64,000 nucleotides of DNA, taken from NCBI GenBank assembly GCA_028554755.1, contig JAPTOF010000010.1, forward strand, positions 3,766,001-3,830,000, in the 5' to 3' direction. Below the pieces are notes generated by a model. The model was not told where the DNA came from. It ran no database searches and worked only from the letters and a program-made list of their open reading frames with translations. This stretch comes from Cordia subcordata (lineage: Eukaryota; Streptophyta; Magnoliopsida; Boraginales; Cordiaceae). Positions within the stretch are counted from its first letter, which is position 1. Every line of letters begins with the position of its first letter. Both the position numbers and the translations under genes were made by a program. This document shows, in pieces, positions 36,182 to 47,149 of the stretch.

Positions 36182-36890
36182 AGGGTAAATTGCTATAGAC
36201 CCCCTTGTGATTTTTTTAAGAGATTGTCATTTTTAGTTAAAAACCTGTTAAAAGTGAACTTTTTTTTAGATGTACTGGGCACATACTTATTTTTAGTGAT
36301 AATAAGAGAACTATAAAAGTGTGACCTTAAACCTTAAAAATTATCAGTCAACAAAAAGATTCGGTTAACACTTATGTTTGAACTTTGGAGATCTTCAAAA
36401 TAAAGAGAGAAGAGAGTGCATAGTTACCTAGGACACTAGAGTGGTGCATGTCTCTCAGTGTTTATACAAGCTAAAATTGTGTGTGGTAATAGCTTGAGGG
36501 TAGATGATTATGTGTAGCTGATGTGATTATGCATTGTATATATATGTTGCCATGAGCGTAAAAGTCCTTAGATGAGACTGGAGTTCTTCCAGGCTTCTCG
36601 GATACGATGTAGTTAGTGCAATCCAAATAGGAGTTTTAGTGGAACTAAGTTAGGAGTTATCTTTTAACCGGCTAAGGTTAAATCCCAAAACCTTCAGCTC
36701 TGAGCTTCAAGTTTGGGAGGTCAGAATCTCTAGTACTTGTAACACACGGACTAACTAGTGTCTTCTTCGAATCTGTGACTTAGAATTAATAATTTGGGTT
36801 GTGTAATACTCATATCATAGGATTTTGTATCATAAGGGAATTCGATACACTTTTAGAAGATTATATAGGGGCCTATAACACAATTTATCC
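36182..36890. mobile_element. Foldback element in intron 5 of the C/D/E lineage
   Basis: Starts AGGGTAAATTGCTATAGAC and ends with the near-complement CACAATTTATCC. Equivalent elements with the same end motifs occupy intron 5 of D (about 45778-46138) and E (about 61540-63290, enlarged by later insertions). TPS B lacks it. Confidence 0.6.
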
Positions 36891-37251
36891 TATAGTTAAT
36901 TATACTGGCTAGATGATATGTCAAATATGTTTTTTCATTTATACCAAATAGTGATAAAAAATTATTTGATCTATATTTCATATATAATCAATTACTAGAT
37001 GAAATAACTAGTTAGAGCATACTTCGAAGAGGCGCAGTGGTTTGACAAGCGCGATATTCCAACTTTTAAGGAGTACATGAAGGTTGCAGTTGAAAGTTCT
37101 GGTCACTTGATGCTTTCGACAGCTGGCTACCTTGGCGTGGGGGAGATGGTAACTAAAGAGGCCTTTGATTGGGTCACAAGTGAACCTTTAATTGTTAAAG
37201 CTTCGGCAGTAATTGGCAAATTAACCAACGACTTGGTGAGCCACGAGGTAA

Positions 37252-37778
37252 TCTATATATTATATAAAAGAAAATATATGTCTTTTTAATACATGCCACA
37301 TGTCAATATTCCAAGTTGTTTTTCCCATCTAAGAAAGTTTATAGTCTACCTTTCTATATATGTGTATATATATATATGTATATATATATATATACATAGA
37401 TACATATATACATATCTACATATACATATATACATAGATACATATGTAAATGTAGATATGTATATGTAGATATGTATATATATATATATGTGTGTATATA
37501 TATATGTATATGTATGTATATATATATATGTATATATATATGTATATGTGCATGTATATATATGTGTGTGTGTATATGTATATGTATGTGTATATATGTG
37601 TATATGTATATGTATGTGTATATATATGTATATGTATGTGTATGTGTATATATGTGTATATGTATATGTATGTGTATATATATGTATATGTATATGTATG
37701 TGTATATATGTGTATATGTATATGTATGTGTATATATATGTATATATATATGTATATGTATGTATATATATGTATATA

Positions 37779-37814
<36 letters not shown>

Positions 37815-38136
37815 TATAGATTACCTAATGTAAATATATTTAATCACCAATTAATAATAATTTTTTTCATCTAGAAATAACATTTAAGAATCTATTATTG
37901 CGTTTTCCCCATATCAGATCATATTCTGATTTTACCTTTTCAATTTAAATATTTCATTCAATTACTAAAGACCTCATATAAATAACTTAAAAAATCTCTT
38001 GTAAGAACAATATTGGTATTGAAAATTTGATATATTTGTGTTTCATCCTCATATAAAATGTAAAATTGACCATTTATAATAAATAAAGGCATTAAAACAT
38101 GAATTTTTCTCGTGCATTACACAGGCTACACTCTAG
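37252..38136 (+). mobile_element. Non-autonomous Helitron in TPS C intron 6
   Basis: 885 bp. Begins TCTATATATTATATAAAAG and ends CTAG, inserted between host A (37251) and T (38137) as Helitrons do, without target duplication. A weak hairpin-like CGTGCATTACACAGG lies about 8 bp before CTAG. Removing it gives GAGGTAATAAATTTATTATTATAATC, which matches the start of intron 6 in TPS E (GAGGTAATTAATCTATTATTGTAATC). It sits only 4 bp inside the intron, leaving GTAA of the donor. Confidence 0.78.
37357..37817. repeat. TATG/TGTATA compound microsatellite
   Basis: About 460 bp of (TA), (TG) and (TATG) arrays inside the Helitron. It creates spurious open frames of Tyr, Ile, Met, Val and Cys in all three plus frames. 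Confidence 0.95.
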
Positions 38137-39780
38137 TAAATTTATTATTATAATCGACTGTGAATATTTGAGCTTAAGAGCACGATTATATCCATACATT
38201 GCAGGCTTTTGTTTATTTTTGTATCAAGTTTATTTATTTATTTATTTAAATTTTAAATTTTTTAATTTTAGTTTCTAATTTTATTTTAATATTTGATATT
38301 TTAATGATTTAAGTTATAATTTTTTATCTTTTAGTTTTTAAACTTTTTTAGTACTTAATTTTTATTTTAAAATTTTCTATTTTTTAATTTTCTAGTTTTT
38401 AGTTTTTGATATTCAACTTATTCCGAAAATTTAGTACCTTTTTTTGGCTTCTATGAGGATTAACATTTATAGTGTGATATATATTTTTACAAAAATACCC
38501 GTTTTTCATAAATCACAACATTAAGATAATATCGAAAAAAGTGATAATTGTGCCACTTTTACAAAAATGTAGGAGGTTAATGAGATAAGTTTTAAAACGC
38601 TAGCAGAGTACTCAACTAACTACAACAAGCTAGGTCAATGTGCTTCCTTTTGAAAACTATAGAAAGGTGGTGTAGTAAATTTTAGAATGCAAGGAAGCAT
38701 TCAGCTACTAAGCAAATTAACCACCAGGGTTTAACGTGATATTATGGAGTTTCTTCTATAAGATATCATTTGCTTCATTTCGTAAAGTCTGCAATCCCAT
38801 ACACGTGCAGTTGGAGCAAGAAACGGGAGAGGTAGCTTCAGCAATCAAATGCCTTATGAATCAAAATGGTGCCTCAAAGAAAGATGTTTTCGTTGAACAG
38901 CAGAAACATGTTTCAAATGCGTGGAAAGATATGAATGCAGAATCTCTTAGTCCAACTATTGTGCCAATGCCTCTTCTCATGCCAATTATCAATTTTGCTC
39001 GGGTGGCAGAACTAATGTAAAAATATGAAGATGGGTATAGACTTTCCGAAACCAGAACACGAATCTTCATTTTCTCAGTGTTTGTAGATCCCATGGTTAT
39101 ATAAGGAATAATGTCAGATGTGAATCTATTTTATCATCAAAATATTACTTTCAATGTATATGTCTAGTTGGCATGTTAAAATAGAAGAGATAAATTAAAA
39201 AGTTTCTCTAGTTAGTATGCCAATTAAGTATACGTATAAGAGGTGATATTTGAATAATAATATAAATAAGCTGTTTGGGATGTATGAATGTTGGTGTAGC
39301 ATCGGTCTTATATCAGTAATTTTATGGAAGTTCTCTAGTGTATTTTATATAGATTTTTATAGTTTATGGCATGATAAAATATAAATATACTTTATTAATT
39401 TTTATTTTTGATATGTTTGGATTCAGGACGGAGCTAGAAAATTTCTCGACTAGTGTCAATGTAAAAGTAGTTAATATAGAAGAAAGTTTGAATACTATTT
39501 CATAATGCAAATATTAAAATTGATCTAAATGATGTATAATATATATTTTGAAAATATTGTATAATTGTTCTTTTTTCTGTACTATCAAATACACCTCTTT
39601 AATGAAAATAATTAGACAATTCTTCACAATATTTATAACAAAAATGCTCCCTCAAAACTTACAATTGCAACGGGCAAAATCAATGTTAATTTGATTAGCA
39701 AATAAAGTGAAGGACAAGTAATGTGCTTAGCTAGAACAGGAGTGAGTCGTGGGTTCACACAATGTATTTAACGGTGTTGG

Positions 39781-40179
39781 AAAATTTCACAAATGGTAGC
39801 TAATTGTTTACAGAAGCATTGTTTTGGTCCTTACTGTTTTAAAGTTAGCTACTTAACTCCTAATGTTTATAGAAAGTGTTAATTTAATCCTTATTGTTTA
39901 TAAAGTGACTTATTTCGTTCTTAATGTTTATAAAAAGTGTTGATTTTATCATCATTAATCGCTCATGTATTGGTCACATGGCCACTTTGAAGGTCAAATG
40001 GAAATAAACTTGACACTTTTTGTAAATATTAGAGACCAAATAGGTTAGTTTTAAAACAATAAGGACCAAATAGCACTTTCTATAAACAATGAGGACCAAG
40101 TGAGTTGCTATTGAAACACTAGAGACTAAAATTTACACTTTTTATAGATAATGGGGACTATTTGTAAAATTTACCCTAA
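39781..40179. mobile_element. Foldback Mutator-like MITE
   Basis: About 399 bp. Long inverted arms are built of TTTATAAAAAGTGT and CACTTTTTGTAAA blocks, with ends AAAATTTCACAAATGG and, inverted, CTATTTGTAAAATTTACC. Flanking 9-mers are CGGTGTTGG (39772-39780) and TGGTGTCGG (40180-40188), a 9-bp duplication with two C/T differences. Confidence 0.65.
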
Positions 40180-40439
40180 TGGTGTCGGTACTAAATCATC
40201 CACCAATATATATGTATATGTAATTTTTTTTAAATAATTGAGTGATGTCAATTTGCACCACTCTTTATCACATAGAGTCGTCCCTGTTTGTAATGATAAT
40301 CATGTTTTTTAATGAAAAAATTGAAATGGTTAAATAGAATATATAAATTGAAAAAGTTAAATAAGAAAGGAATTTGCTTTATGTTATAAAATAATTTAAG
40401 TGGATAGAAGAGATGATTTCAATATTTTTTGGAGGGAGA

Positions 40440-40512
40440 AAAAAAGTCATGGAATCATGACATGTGGCATTAGTGAAAAAGACATATACTTTCTTTTAGA
40501 TAATATATAAAT
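40440..40512 (-). mobile_element. 5' end fragment of a second Helitron of the same family
   Basis: Read on the minus strand it matches the first 60 or so bases of the Helitron at 37252 (the TATATGTCTTTTT and GCCACATGTCA motifs). The terminal TC appears mutated and no matching CTAG end was found nearby, so it is a fragment. Confidence 0.55.
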
Positions 40513-42049
40513 AAGAAAATTAGTTTTTTCAACATTGTTGATTTATTGGGGTTTCAGATTTATTCCTTTTTTTTCTAAATTGAGATGATAAGTAGTAGCA
40601 TCCCTTTTCCTCAAGACATTATTAAGTAAATTAATTAGTTTCCAGCTCTTTTTATGCAAGTGAGATAACAACACATACGGAATAACACATATAACAAAAA
40701 CGCTTGGCAATATTAGATATGTCAAACATAAAATAAGCGTAAAAAATACGATTTAGCGAAATGATATAAGATTACATAAGGAAAATTTTAATGAATTTGG
40801 TCGATGAAATAAAGTTCATCTATCCTTCGTGATATTATCTAGCCACAATAATAAGTAAATTACCGAAAAAGAAATTCACTTTTACAATTAAATTCTCTAA
40901 AGAAGTTCCTAAAATTTATAAAGAAGCTTTATTTAATTTATCTTATATAAAGAATTTCGAATACCTAATTAAGCATAAACAAATAAATATTGGTTCTGTT
41001 AAAATTTTCTGTCTATTATAAAATTTTGATCAGTAAAATAGTGGTTGGTTTCATCCAGAAGATGTCAACATCACCACATATACAGTAGGCACTGCAAGTA
41101 ATATCCAGTTCTCTTTTAGTTTTGGTCTTTTGGACCTGTTAACGACACATACTTTTCAGAAGCCTAAGCTCGGCATTAGCAAAGGAAGTTTCCAGGTTGT
41201 GTAGACGGGCCTCGGGCCTTGATATTTAGCAAAATTTGCTGGCCCGAGTCAAGAATAAAAAATTTGTTACTTTTGGGAACTTTGGGAATCTGGCAAAGAT
41301 CATTAAGAAAACAATAATCGTTAAGAGCCCGTTTGGATTGGATTGACTCTTTTCACCAACAAAAAAGTATTTTTAATAAACAATATATTTTTATTAGATG
41401 TTCGAATTGACTTTTGTAAAAAATTAAATTCTTTTGAAGAATAGTTTAAATTAGGCCTTTCTTTCCCTTTTAGCAACAAAACATTTAAAATTTTCAAATA
41501 TATATATATATATATATTCTTTTCAAAAATTATAAAAATATTTTTTAGCCAATTGGAAATTTGACTATTATTAGAATTAACACATCTTCTAAAAGCTTAA
41601 GTTTGCAGAGAGTATATTAGTGTATTTATTTATTATGCTTAATACGCCATCTCATGTGCAAGAACAATTTATTTAGAGCATTGTGTGTGGACAATTTTAG
41701 TAGTTTTTAAAATGAGTGAAATAAATTTTAAACCTGAAATTATTTAATTTCTAAACTCTAATACTATATTTGAATTACTACCGCATCTAAAAGTTTAAAT
41801 TAATAGAGAAGATATTGATGTATTTATTTAATATACTAACTAACAATTATTAGTATTTACTTATATTATCAGTTAGGCGCCCCTCCCTTCGCCTATTGGT
41901 TAATTGTAATTTGGTGACACGATAGGAAATAGATCGATCCATTTGAAATGAATGGAGTCTAACCTCCATTCTTGACTAATTCGGACATTAATTCATGGGT
42001 TTTCCTTCCCACCTTTTGTAACGTTTTAAGATGGAAAGAAATGATACTT

Positions 42050-42330
42050 GGTTACTTATTAGCCAAAAACGTAACGGAAAAACTTTAGCGTGCAAGATCA
42101 ACAAGAAATTAAAGGATATGCCATACTCATAAATGCGCTGCTTATAAGTACTCGTTGGGTTATCCATCTTTTTATTTCGCTAATTTGGGCTACAGGATTT
42201 CCATGCCTAATGACTTATTAGCCAAAAACGGAAAACTTTAGCATGCAAGAAGTCAACATGAAATTGAAGAATATCTCATATATACTCATAAATGAGTTGC
42301 TAATTAAGTACATGTTGGGTTGTCTTTTTT
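42050..42330. repeat. Local duplication of a TPS promoter segment
   Basis: Two copies of the segment with ACTTATTAGCCAAAAACG, the AACTTTAGC(G/A)TGCAAGA block, ACTCATAAATG and the GTTGGGTT motif lie in tandem (about 42050-42175 and 42208-42330), upstream of the CACTA-type insertion. Other TPS loci have a single copy. Confidence 0.7.
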
Positions 42331-42451
42331 TTTTTTTTTTGGTTGCTTTGAGCTATATGGTATTCTGAAGTCACAATAAACTTAAAACTAACCCCTATAA
42401 GACCGAGAGTTATAAGGAAAAGGAAGCCCTCTCGACAAGTGTTGGTTGGGT

Positions 42452-42558
42452 CACTACCGAGACAGAAATTTTCCATCTGAGATGGATTTGAGATGAAAAT
42501 TGTTCGTCTCAAATTGAAATGGAGTTGAACAGAAAATTTAGACAAAATTTGTTAATAA

Positions 42559-42615
<57 letters not shown>

Positions 42616-42819
42616 AGACGGGAGTTTGAGATGGTCTCAATAGAGACGGAATTTTCCATTTCAAAATTTGAGACAAGAGTTTAGACGAAAATTTTTCCTT
42701 TCAAATTCTGTCTCAAATTCATTTGAAGGTGAAATTTTTCAAATTTGAGGCGTTTGAGTCAGAATTTTTTAAATTTGAGACGGAAATTTCCGTTTCAAAT
42801 CCAAAATCTTTTTGTAGTG
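42452..42819. mobile_element. CACTA-type MITE in the TPS D promoter
   Basis: 368 bp, starting CACTACC and ending GGTAGTG-type TTTTTGTAGTG, flanked by GGT on both sides (42449-42451 and 42820-42822), the 3-bp duplication expected for CACTA elements. The paralogous empty site reads TTGGGTTATCC near 42160. Internally it is made of GAGACGGAATTTTCC motifs and carries an (AT)n array at about 42565-42612. Related material lies near 13033 and 50385. Confidence 0.8.
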
Positions 42820-42822
42820 GGT

Positions 42823-43055
42823 TATCCATTTCGTATTTACATGACAACTAGCTCTTAACCTTATTCTTACCATTATAATCCGACAACTAATTATTTAAAT
42901 TTTAAGATCAAGTTTCATCTAATCTATCCAAACGTGAGACTATAAATTGCACGGGGAGCAGATCTGGTTGGTTCGAACAATCAAGCAAGTAGGGTTTTTT
43001 AATTCGAGGAGCCAAATTAGTAAAATTTATATACCTATACATATGCAAACACAAA
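42823..43055 (+). promoter_or_regulatory. TPS D proximal promoter
   Basis: The promoter block resumes after the MITE, with TATAAATT at 42941-42948, 115 bp before the ATG at 43056. The upstream half of the promoter is displaced by the 368-bp MITE and the local duplication. Confidence 0.5.
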
Positions 43056-46000
43056 ATGGAGACCACACGTGCTTATGATTCTGAAATTGTTCTCTGCTCT
43101 GCTAATTTTCATCCAAGCATTTGGGGAGATTATTTCCTTACTTATGATTCTAGTCTCACGGTAAAGAAGATTATTCAGTTTTTTTGAAATTTCATTAACT
43201 TGTAAAACATTAAATAATTTATCAAGTTACATAATTATATTATATGTTTTCTGCCAACGGGGAACATATAAATTTCTTAATTCAATCTAAGAGTATATTG
43301 ATCAGTACTAAATTCATTATGTCGTTAGCGTGCTGATATACCAAAATTTTCTTTTTCTTTTGGCAGAAAGTTGATATCCGTAAAGAAGAGGAGCTTCAAC
43401 AACTAAAAGAAGAGGTGAAGAAGATGCTATTATTAGCACCTAAAAATTCCTTGCAAAAACTAAAGTTGTTTGACACAATCCAATGTCTAGGGGTGGCTTA
43501 CCATTTTGAAAAAGAAGTTGAACCATCGCTAGATTATGCATACGATACCTATCACGAATGCATCAAAGAAGATGGCAATGACGATCTCTATAGTGTTGCT
43601 TTTCGTTTCCGCTTACTTAGACAACAAAGGTATGCTGTCTCATGCGATAAGCTTAAGTACAATACATGAATAGAACAAATTTCTCTTTACAAGTTTAAAC
43701 TTTTAGATTAGGCGGCAATAACTCTATCATAATATTAATTAACTATAAGTGCCTGAGTCATGGCTGATCCGAGTCTCACTGATACTCATTTAGAAAATAT
43801 TAAAATTATTATGTGCAAGTGTCCAGGAAAGTCATGCAAGAGGGTGTAGGTGTGTGTTAAGTGTAATAAATAAATACAACAAACTTCTCTTTGTAAGTTT
43901 AAAATTTTAAATGAGTTGAACAAACTTTTTTCTACAAGTTTAAGATTTCAGATCAGGTAGTAACTCTACAAGTAAGTTCTATTTCATGGCTTACATATCT
44001 TTTTACTTCTACTCTAGTTAATTGCTGTGCAGTAATCTTTACAAATATTTCCATGCATGGCTAATTAAGGTAAATAATTCTTGGTTGTTGCATGCATTAC
44101 GTAGAAGTGTTCGACAAATTTAAGGACGAGGAGGGAAAATTCAGTGAATCTCTTAAAAGCAATGTGGATGGAATCTTAAGCTTGTGTGAGGCTGCTCATT
44201 ATAAAGTGCATGGAGAAGAGATTCTGGAAGAAACACTTATGTTTACTGCCACTTATTTGGAGTCAATCTTGCCTAACTTGAAACATTCCCTCGCGGCACA
44301 AATCAACCAAGTTTTGAGTCTACCGATCCATCAATCGTTCAGCACAAGGCTGAGTGCCAAGGTTTACATATCAATTTGTGAAGAAGATTGCATAGTGAGT
44401 TGCCACTTAAATTTGCAAAGTTGGATTTCAATATATTTCAAAAGATGCATCAAAGAGAGCTAGGCGTTCTTACACGGTAATTTGATTGCCCTCTAATTTG
44501 CATATTGTTTGAGAAAGTCATATAGAACTAAATCTCTGTGATTTTAAAACACATTATAATATATACTTTCCTATTCTATGGAGAATGTCACTAATACTCC
44601 TTGGGTTAATTGGAAGTTTTTTGCAACATGACATTCTGTATACATAGGGGAATTAATGAGTATTCAAATATACAGAGTTTTTATGTGCAATTTTGACAAA
44701 TTAAAATACGGGATTCAAATGCATTTTACCCCAAAAAGAAAAAGAACTTCTTTGTGAAAACTTGCCAATATTCTTTGATTAATTTATAGGTGGTGGAAAG
44801 GTTTGGATGTTGCAACAAAATTACCTTTCGCAAGAGACAGATTGGTGGAATTATACTTTTGGGTATGGGCAGTTTATTTTGAGCCCCAATTTCACTTGGC
44901 GAGGAGTATGCTAACCAAAATAACTTGCATGATTTCTATCATCAACGACATCTACAATGTGTATGGAACATTTGATGAACTTAAACTTTTCACTGATGCA
45001 ATTCAAAAGTATTATTTTAAAACCATGCATGTTTCATTTTTGGTTTATAATTCTCTAACCATAACTAATTTTTTAGAAAAGAAAAATCCAATTCTCAAAA
45101 TAGTTACTAAATTTTTATCTTAAAATCAATGTTAGGTAATTAAAATGATTCCAACGATGTACTTAACTATTATGCAGGTGGGATATTACAGCCTTGGACC
45201 AGCTCCCATCTTACATACAACATTGTTGAAGTGCTCTTTAGATGTTTATAGTGAAGCTGAAAAAGAATTGACAAAACAAAGCAAATCATGCCGTATCTGT
45301 TGGAAAATTTTTCTTTAAAGTGGGTTATCGTTAATTATTTTTGGTTTTATAAAATAGGCTGAATATCTGGTTCACAAGTTGAGCTCTGTGATCATATTGG
45401 TTTTAGCCCACCTCATAAATTCATACGGTTCTTTTGTGCGTAAGCATATATATTTTAATAAATCCTTTTGTGGGTAGGACTGTCAAAATTTATTATAAAT
45501 AGGGCTACATCCCCTCTCTTACTCTTAACCTAACAGTTATTCCCATAAGTATCTATTAATATTGAGTAGAGTAGAGAGAGGAAGATCTAAGCCTAGACTG
45601 GGTGACAGTTATTTCTTTAACAACAATTCTTTAACAATAATGGCTCAAGTAGTTACATGCTTCCGCTATCAATTATGTCTTTAAATTTTATATTGTAAAT
45701 TTATATATACGATCCTATATTGCACTTACAGTATCTACTATGCACAATCAAATGTGTGCTTCATATAACATAATTAAGGATAAATTGCTAGCAACTCCTT
45801 TGTGTTCCTTTACGAGTGCATTAGATTTCCTTATGATACAAAAAGCCTCTCACAATTCTTCTATAGTCATCGAAAATAAATACATGTCCACTCTATACAG
45901 AAAATCGTCATTTTTAATAGATTGCTAACTAAAACCACAACTTACCCTTTATACTATATGGTGTGATTATTTTCAATTAAAGATTTGTCAAAAATGACGT

Positions 46001-46491
46001 TTTTGTGGATGGAGGTTAGGGGCACATGCTTATTTTAGTGACCATAGAGGAGATTATGAGGGGTTTTAAACACTTAGTACGATACAGAAATTTGATACAC
46101 TTCTAGAGGACCAAAGGGGTTTGTAACAATTTACCCTATAATTGATTATAAATAAATGATATATCAATTTTTATACATATATATACCAGAGAAGTAATGG
46201 AAAATTATTGTTTGATCTATATTTCATGTATAATTAATTACCAGATATAAAAACTAGCCGGAGCATATTTCAAAGAGGTTGAGTGGTTTCACAAAGGCTA
46301 TATTCCACTTTTGAGGAGTAGATGAAGGTTGCAGTCGTAAGTTCTAGTCACCTGTTGCTCTCAACAGCTTCCTTCCTTGGCATGGGAGAGATGGTGACTA
46401 AGAGGCCTTTTATTGGGTCACAAGTGAACCTTTACTTGCTAAAACTTCAGCAGGAATTGGCAGATTAACCAACGACCTGGTAGGACATGAG
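43056..46491 (+). pseudogene. TPS D: terpene synthase pseudogene, exons 1-6
   Basis: Exons at 43056-43160, 43367-43646, 44105-44476, 44790-45008, 45178-45753 (split by a solo LTR) and 46245-46491. Damage includes: RR of RR(x)8W changed to LC; exon 2 donor GT to AT (43647-43648); a 4-bp deletion in exon 3 near 44390; DDIYD changed to NDIYN in exon 4; exon 5 with TGA replacing the Tyr codon after QHC, a 1-bp deletion and the LTR; exon 6 with TAA at its second codon and two 1-bp deletions. Exon 4 itself stays fully open, with the RDR motif (ARDRLVEL) present. There is no exon 7, because intron 6 joins sequence of the array-border module near 46757. Confidence 0.92.
45298..45730. mobile_element. 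Solo LTR inside TPS D exon 5
   Basis: 433 bp, beginning TGTTGGAAAA and ending CTTACA, with a perfect 5-bp target duplication GTATC (45293-45297 and 45731-45735). Removing LTR and one GTATC restores alignment with exon 5 of the other copies apart from one missing base. It contains a TATAAATAGGG promoter-like box near 45503. The form results from LTR-LTR recombination of a once complete element, most likely Copia-like. Confidence 0.92.
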
Positions 46492-46555
46492 GTGATTAAT
46501 TTAGAAATTGTAATTGAATGTAAATAATTCGAGGTTAATTAAGATGCATTATATG

Positions 46556-46639
46556 GGATTAGGGATGGCTCAAACGGTTGAAACTATTTTCCTTAGGAGT
46601 GAGGTCTTTAGTTATTGGTAAAAATAAAAAAATAAAAAA
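46556..46639 (+). mobile_element. Short SINE with 19-bp target duplication
   Basis: 84 bp, starting GGATTAGGGATGGCTCAAAC, with an A-box-like GATGGCTCAAACGGTTG, and ending in an A-rich tail (TAAAAATAAAAAAATAAAAAA). Flanked by perfect 19-bp direct repeats (46537-46555 and 46640-46658). It lies in intron 6 of TPS D. Without a clear B-box the family cannot be named. Confidence 0.75.
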
Positions 46640-47149
46640 AATTAAGATGCATTATATGTGATGAAAATGAGGAGGCTTGGCTTTGATAAATAATGATCAC
46701 CAGGAAATTTTTTGTCTAATATTCGTGAAATTCGGTAAAATGGCCTAATTATTAGTTGATTATTATCTAAACATCATTTAGTTAAAAATAAGGATAGTTT
46801 TGTGAAAATATATAGCACATTGGAAGTTTTAACACACATATAAATGGAAAAAAAGAAGAAGCATGTATAACGTAGAATAAGTTAAATTGAAAGAAAAAGG
46901 TTAAAGCCAGATACTATGTGCTACTATTTGAAAAACACAGAGGGGCAAATATCTCTGTTTAGTTCTGATTATTGAATACGTGCAACGTAGGGAGCTTTAG
47001 AACACAAGAAAATAATCAATTAATTATAGAAAAACCACATAAACTAACATGTATTTACCCGTCCATTTTGTTCCTCCTGCGTGTTGCTTGGGCTGGGCTT
47101 CATTGTGATAAGTCAAACAAATTAATTGTGGGCGCTTTTTTTGTTTTGA

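Larger units (their letters stand above)
33023..39020 (+). pseudogene. TPS C: near-intact terpene synthase pseudogene, seven exons
   Basis: Exons at 33023-33127, 33335-33614, 34022-34394, 35626-35841, 36021-36159, 36999-37247 and 38811-39020. All splice sites are usable and there is no frameshift. RR(x)8W and the RDR motif (TRDRLVEL) are intact. Two in-frame stops break it: TAG at 34336-34338 in exon 3 (the Lys of FAKLDF) and TAA at 37005-37007 in exon 6 (MKK read as MK-stop). The metal-binding DDIYD is changed to DNIYD, beside a one-codon deletion in the preceding SLID stretch, and the following YGTF is YRTF. NDLVSHE with the following Glu fits the NSE motif. The end is five codons shorter than in TPS B because of a TAA after ELM. 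Even without the stops, metal binding would be doubtful. A Helitron lies in intron 6. Confidence 0.9.
39021..42040. other. Spacer between TPS C and TPS D
   Basis: No gene seen. Holds the TPS C 3' flank (to about 39380, similar to the B flank), a Mutator-like MITE at 39781-40179, a Helitron end at about 40440-40512, a partial Tourist-like end near 41335 (GAGCCCGTTTGGATTGG), and unassigned AT-rich DNA. Confidence 0.5.

Noticed and set aside
37472..37874. Three overlapping long open frames rich in Tyr, Ile, Met, Val and Cys
   Set aside because: They are translations of the TATG/TGTATA microsatellite inside the Helitron, not genes.
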